64,000 nucleotides of DNA from an uncultured Actinomycetes bacterium (lineage in GTDB: Bacteria > Actinomycetota > Acidimicrobiia > Acidimicrobiales > RAAP-2). Numbering within the stretch: the stretch's first letter is position 1; the number at the start of each line of letters is the position of its first letter. The stretch is taken from contig CAIKNP010000009.1 in assembly GCA_903828785.1 (NCBI GenBank), positions 40,993-104,992 on the forward strand. Direction: 5' to 3'. The position numbers and the translations under genes were made by a program. The notes under the pieces are model-generated. The model did no database searches and had not been told where the DNA came from. It saw nothing but the letters and a program-made list of their open reading frames with translations. Of the stretch, positions 61,654 through 64,000 are shown one piece after another.

Positions 61654-62723
61654 GCGTCCTCCCCGAACGAGGAGGCCAACTTCTCGACCATCAAACGCTG
61701 GTCCTTGCTCAACTTCTTGGGCAGGGTGATCGACACCGTGACCAGTAGGTCACCCTGGGCGTGCGTACCCGAAGCGGGTACCCCGCGCCCCCGTACTCGC
61801 ATGGTGGTGCCCGGCTGAGTGCCGGCGGGAATCTTCAGGGTCACGGGCTCGTCCAAGGTCGGCACCGAAACCTCCGTTCCGAGCAAGGCCCGCGTGACGG
61901 GAACAGTCACGACGGTCGTCACGTGACGGCCCTTGCGCTCAAAGCGTGGATCGGCCGTCACGTGGACGTCCACCAGTAAGTCGCCGCTCGGTCCACCATT
62001 GGCCCCGGGCGAACCCTTTCCCTTCAATCGAATGCGTTGACCGGCGACGACGCCGGCGGGAATGCGAACGCTCACCCGACGGGAGGAGGGTTCGCGTCCC
62101 GACCCCTGACAGCTGGTGCAGACCTGGAGAATTTTGATGCCCCGACCGTGGCAGGTGGGGCAGAGTGAGGACGTCGCGAAGGGCCCCTGGTCGTCGTTGA
62201 CGTTGCCCCGGCCACCGCACGTGTCGCAGTTAACGTAGCCGCCCCGAGCTGCGCCGCGCCCGTGACAGGTTCGACACTTCTCATTACTGGGCACCGAGAC
62301 CTTGGTCTCGACGCCCATCACGGCGTCACGAAAACTCAGATGCAGGGCCGCTTCGATGTCGGCACCCCGCTGGACGCGGGTGCGACGCTGGCCCCCAAAC
62401 ATGCCTCCGAAGAGATCATTAAGGTCGCCAAAGTCACCGCCCTGGAAGTTGAAGCCACCCGCCCCGGGGGGCGGTCCACCAAAGCCCGACGCGGCGGGAC
62501 CCAGTCGACGAACCTCGTCGTATTCCTTGCGCTTGGCCTCATCACCCAAGACGTCGTAGGCACCCGAAACCTCTTTAAATTTCTCTTCCGATCCGGGGTT
62601 GGTGTCGGGGTGGAGCTGCTTGGCTAACTTGCGGTACGCGCGCGTTATCTCCTTTTCCGTCGCCGAGGACGAAACCCCGAGAACTTTGTAGTAGTCCGTA
62701 TCGAACCACTCGCGCTCGGCCAT
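61650..62723 (-). CDS. dnaJ: Chaperone DnaJ
   Basis: This 357-residue co-chaperone stimulates DnaK ATPase. The J domain (residues 8-72) has DYYKVLGVSSSATEKEITRAYRKLAKQLHPDTNPG with HPD. A Gly/Phe region follows. Four zinc repeats are present: CRTCHGRG, CDTCGGRG, CPTCHGRG and CTSCQGSG. The C-terminal substrate domains start near residue 215 (RRVSVRIPAGV). It starts directly after the grpE stop. Confidence 0.96.
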   Translation of the reverse strand: MAEREWFDTDYYKVLGVSSSATEKEITRAYRKLAKQLHPDTNPGSEEKFKEVSGAYDVLGDEAKRKEYDEVRRLGPAASGFGGPPPGAGGFNFQGGDFGDLNDLFGGMFGGQRRTRVQRGADIEAALHLSFRDAVMGVETKVSVPSNEKCRTCHGRGAARGGYVNCDTCGGRGNVNDDQGPFATSSLCPTCHGRGIKILQVCTSCQGSGREPSSRRVSVRIPAGVVAGQRIRLKGKGSPGANGGPSGDLLVDVHVTADPRFERKGRHVTTVVTVPVTRALLGTEVSVPTLDEPVTLKIPAGTQPGTTMRVRGRGVPASGTHAQGDLLVTVSITLPKKLSKDQRLMVEKLASSFGEDA

Positions 62724-63227
62724 TTAACCCTTCACTCTCACCATGGCGGGTCGCAAGACCACGCCCTTCCAGCGGTACCCGGCGCGCAGCAAGTCATCGA
62801 CGACCTGCTCACCACCGTCCCCCTCAACGTGCATAACGGCGTCGTGCACCTGCGGGTCAAAGGCTTCACCAGTGACACCGAGACGCTCGAGACCCTCTTT
62901 GGCGAGGGAGTCGAGCAGTAATTGGCGCGACTGCATCAGCGCCTTCGCCTCGTCACCGGCGTTGTCCCCGTAGTGGGCGACCGCGAGGTCGAAGGCGTCA
63001 AGCACCGGCAATACGGCGCTCACCACCCGCGCACCAGCCCGAGTGCTGGCGTCGTCAATGTCCCGTGCCACCCGCTTCTTATAGTTCTCAAAGTCGGCCT
63101 GCAACTGCTGGGCGAGGAGTCGAAACTCGTCGCGCTGCAATTCGGCTTCGCTGCGCTCGATGATGTCAGAAGTAACGGCGTCAGCTGACGCCGTTACTTC
63201 CTCATCCGAATAGAAGTCGTTGGCCAT
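62724..63227 (-). CDS. grpE: Nucleotide exchange factor GrpE
   Basis: This 167-residue protein releases ADP from DnaK. It has an N-terminal coiled coil (IIERSEAELQRDEFRLLAQQLQADFENYKKRVARDID) and a C-terminal beta domain with GLERLGVTGEAFDPQVHDAVMHVEGDGGEQVVDDLLRAGYRWKGVVLRPAMVRV. The ATG shares one base with the dnaK stop (TAATG). The order dnaK-grpE-dnaJ-hspR is the actinobacterial standard. Confidence 0.95.
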   Translation of the reverse strand: MANDFYSDEEVTASADAVTSDIIERSEAELQRDEFRLLAQQLQADFENYKKRVARDIDDASTRAGARVVSAVLPVLDAFDLAVAHYGDNAGDEAKALMQSRQLLLDSLAKEGLERLGVTGEAFDPQVHDAVMHVEGDGGEQVVDDLLRAGYRWKGVVLRPAMVRVKG

Positions 63228-64000
63228 TAGTCAACGATCTCAGCGTCGACGATGGTGTCGTCGTCCGCCGCGGGCGCCTGCTCACCAGGGGTGGCGTTGG
63301 CCTTGGCGGCCTCTTCGTAGAGGCGCTGGCTGAAGCCCTGGCTGGCGGTGAGCAACTTCTCAGTCGCGGCGGAGATGGCGGCGTTGTCGCTGCCGGTCAG
63401 CGCTTCCTTCAGTCCAGCGAGAGCCGACTCAACGTCTTCACGCTCACTGCCCTGGAAGGACTCGGCCTGATCCTTCAACAACTTCTCGGTCGAGTACACC
63501 AGACCGTCGGCGTTGTTGCGAATTTCGGCTTCCTCACGGCGCTGTCGGTCCTCCTCGGCGTGGGCCTCGGCGTCACGTACCATGCGGTCGATGTCGTCCT
63601 TGGACAACTTCGAGCCACCGGTAATGGTGACCGACTGGCTGGTCCCCGTGGCGAGGTCCTTGGCGGAGACGTTCACGATGCCGTTGGCGTCAATGTCGAA
63701 GGTGACTTCGACCTGGGGTACGCCGCGGGGCGCGGGGGGAATACCCACCAGCTGGAACTTACCCAGGGTCTGGTTGTACGAAGCCATTTCGCGCTCACCC
63801 TGCAAGACGTGGACTTCCACGCTGGGCTGATTGTCATCGGCCGTGGTGAAGGTCTGCGACTTCTTCGTCGGGATCGTGGTGTTGCGTTCGATGATCTTCG
63901 TCATGACGCCACCCTTGGTCTCGATGCCGAGCGACAACGGGGTCACGTCCAAGAGCAAGATGTCCTTGACGTCACCGCGCAAGACACCGGCCTGGACGGC
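63227..64000 (-). CDS. dnaK: Chaperone DnaK (Hsp70), 5' end outside window
   Basis: The visible 257 residues are the end of the nucleotide domain and the full substrate domain. [70 protein letters not shown] is the linker and first strands. The helical lid follows and the chain ends [13 protein letters not shown], the conserved acidic tail. The track placed the start at 63982, but the frame is open to 64000. The N-terminal ATPase core lies beyond the window. Confidence 0.97.
   Translation of the reverse strand, partial: AVQAGVLRGDVKDILLLDVTPLSLGIETKGGVMTKIIERNTTIPTKKSQTFTTADDNQPSVEVHVLQGEREMASYNQTLGKFQLVGIPPAPRGVPQVEVTFDIDANGIVNVSAKDLATGTSQSVTITGGSKLSKDDIDRMVRDAEAHAEEDRQRREEAEIRNNADGLVYSTEKLLKDQAESFQGSEREDVESALAGLKEALTGSDNAAISAATEKLLTASQGFSQRLYEEAAKANATPGEQAPAADDDTIVDAEIVD

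Overview
The window looks like a chromosomal segment of a high-GC actinobacterium (Actinomycetota), most plausibly from the class Acidimicrobiia. The evidence is a WhiB protein, a GlnR-type regulator beside type II and type I glutamine synthetases, mycoredoxin-like proteins, a dnaK-grpE-dnaJ-hspR operon, a Zn-finger-less topoisomerase I with a Lys/Ala/Pro-rich tail, and many GTG starts. The class assignment is inference from gene content, not a phylogeny. No insertion sequence, prophage or CRISPR array was seen.

Layout. 0-9 kb: tmk (cut by the window edge) and topA, a KimA-like potassium importer fused to an OB-fold domain, divergent from two TrkA-type RCK genes, a HAD phosphatase, and a principal-type sigma factor. 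9-14.5 kb: NAD synthetase, then a nitrogen block of glnII (with an unusual basic repeat tail), a GSI gene and a glnR-like regulator. 14.5-20.4 kb: RidA, A-type Fe-S carrier, Mrp ATPase, NUDIX, a thioredoxin-like/VKOR disulfide pair, WhiB, a lone receiver, a CorC-like CBS protein, and tRNA-Pro and tRNA-Glu. 20.4-30 kb is an accessory region of mostly single small genes. It includes a glutaredoxin-thioredoxin reductase fusion broken by a frameshift and a relic of a second OB-fold gene. 30-38 kb: a TetR/MFS pair with two operators, then an APC-SDR-SDR-deacetylase-DMT-Gfo/Idh cluster. 38-48.7 kb: a large membrane protein, acetamidase/formamidase, an S9 peptidase, TrhO, tandem secreted Cys-rich paralogues, MscS with a small upstream gene, and tRNA-Asp and tRNA-Phe. 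48.7-61 kb: pyrE-purM-purF and purL-Q-S-C-B-D-A, which together cover much of IMP and AMP synthesis. 61-64 kb: hspR-dnaJ-grpE-dnaK.

Two genome-wide habits stand out. At least 18 genes have the sequence TANNNT exactly six bases before an ATG or GTG, the pattern expected for leaderless transcripts; I used it to choose starts. Seven of 13 convergent gene junctions overlap by exactly four bases with interlocked stop codons (YTAR). Operon partners are often joined by ATGA/GTGA overlaps.

The items I consider most worth following are the histone-like repeat tail on GlnII inside a GlnR-linked nitrogen cluster with a candidate GlnR box, the KimA-OB fusion together with the OB-fold relic 20 kb away, the leaderless promoter grammar, and several small genes missed by a 60-residue ORF cut-off.
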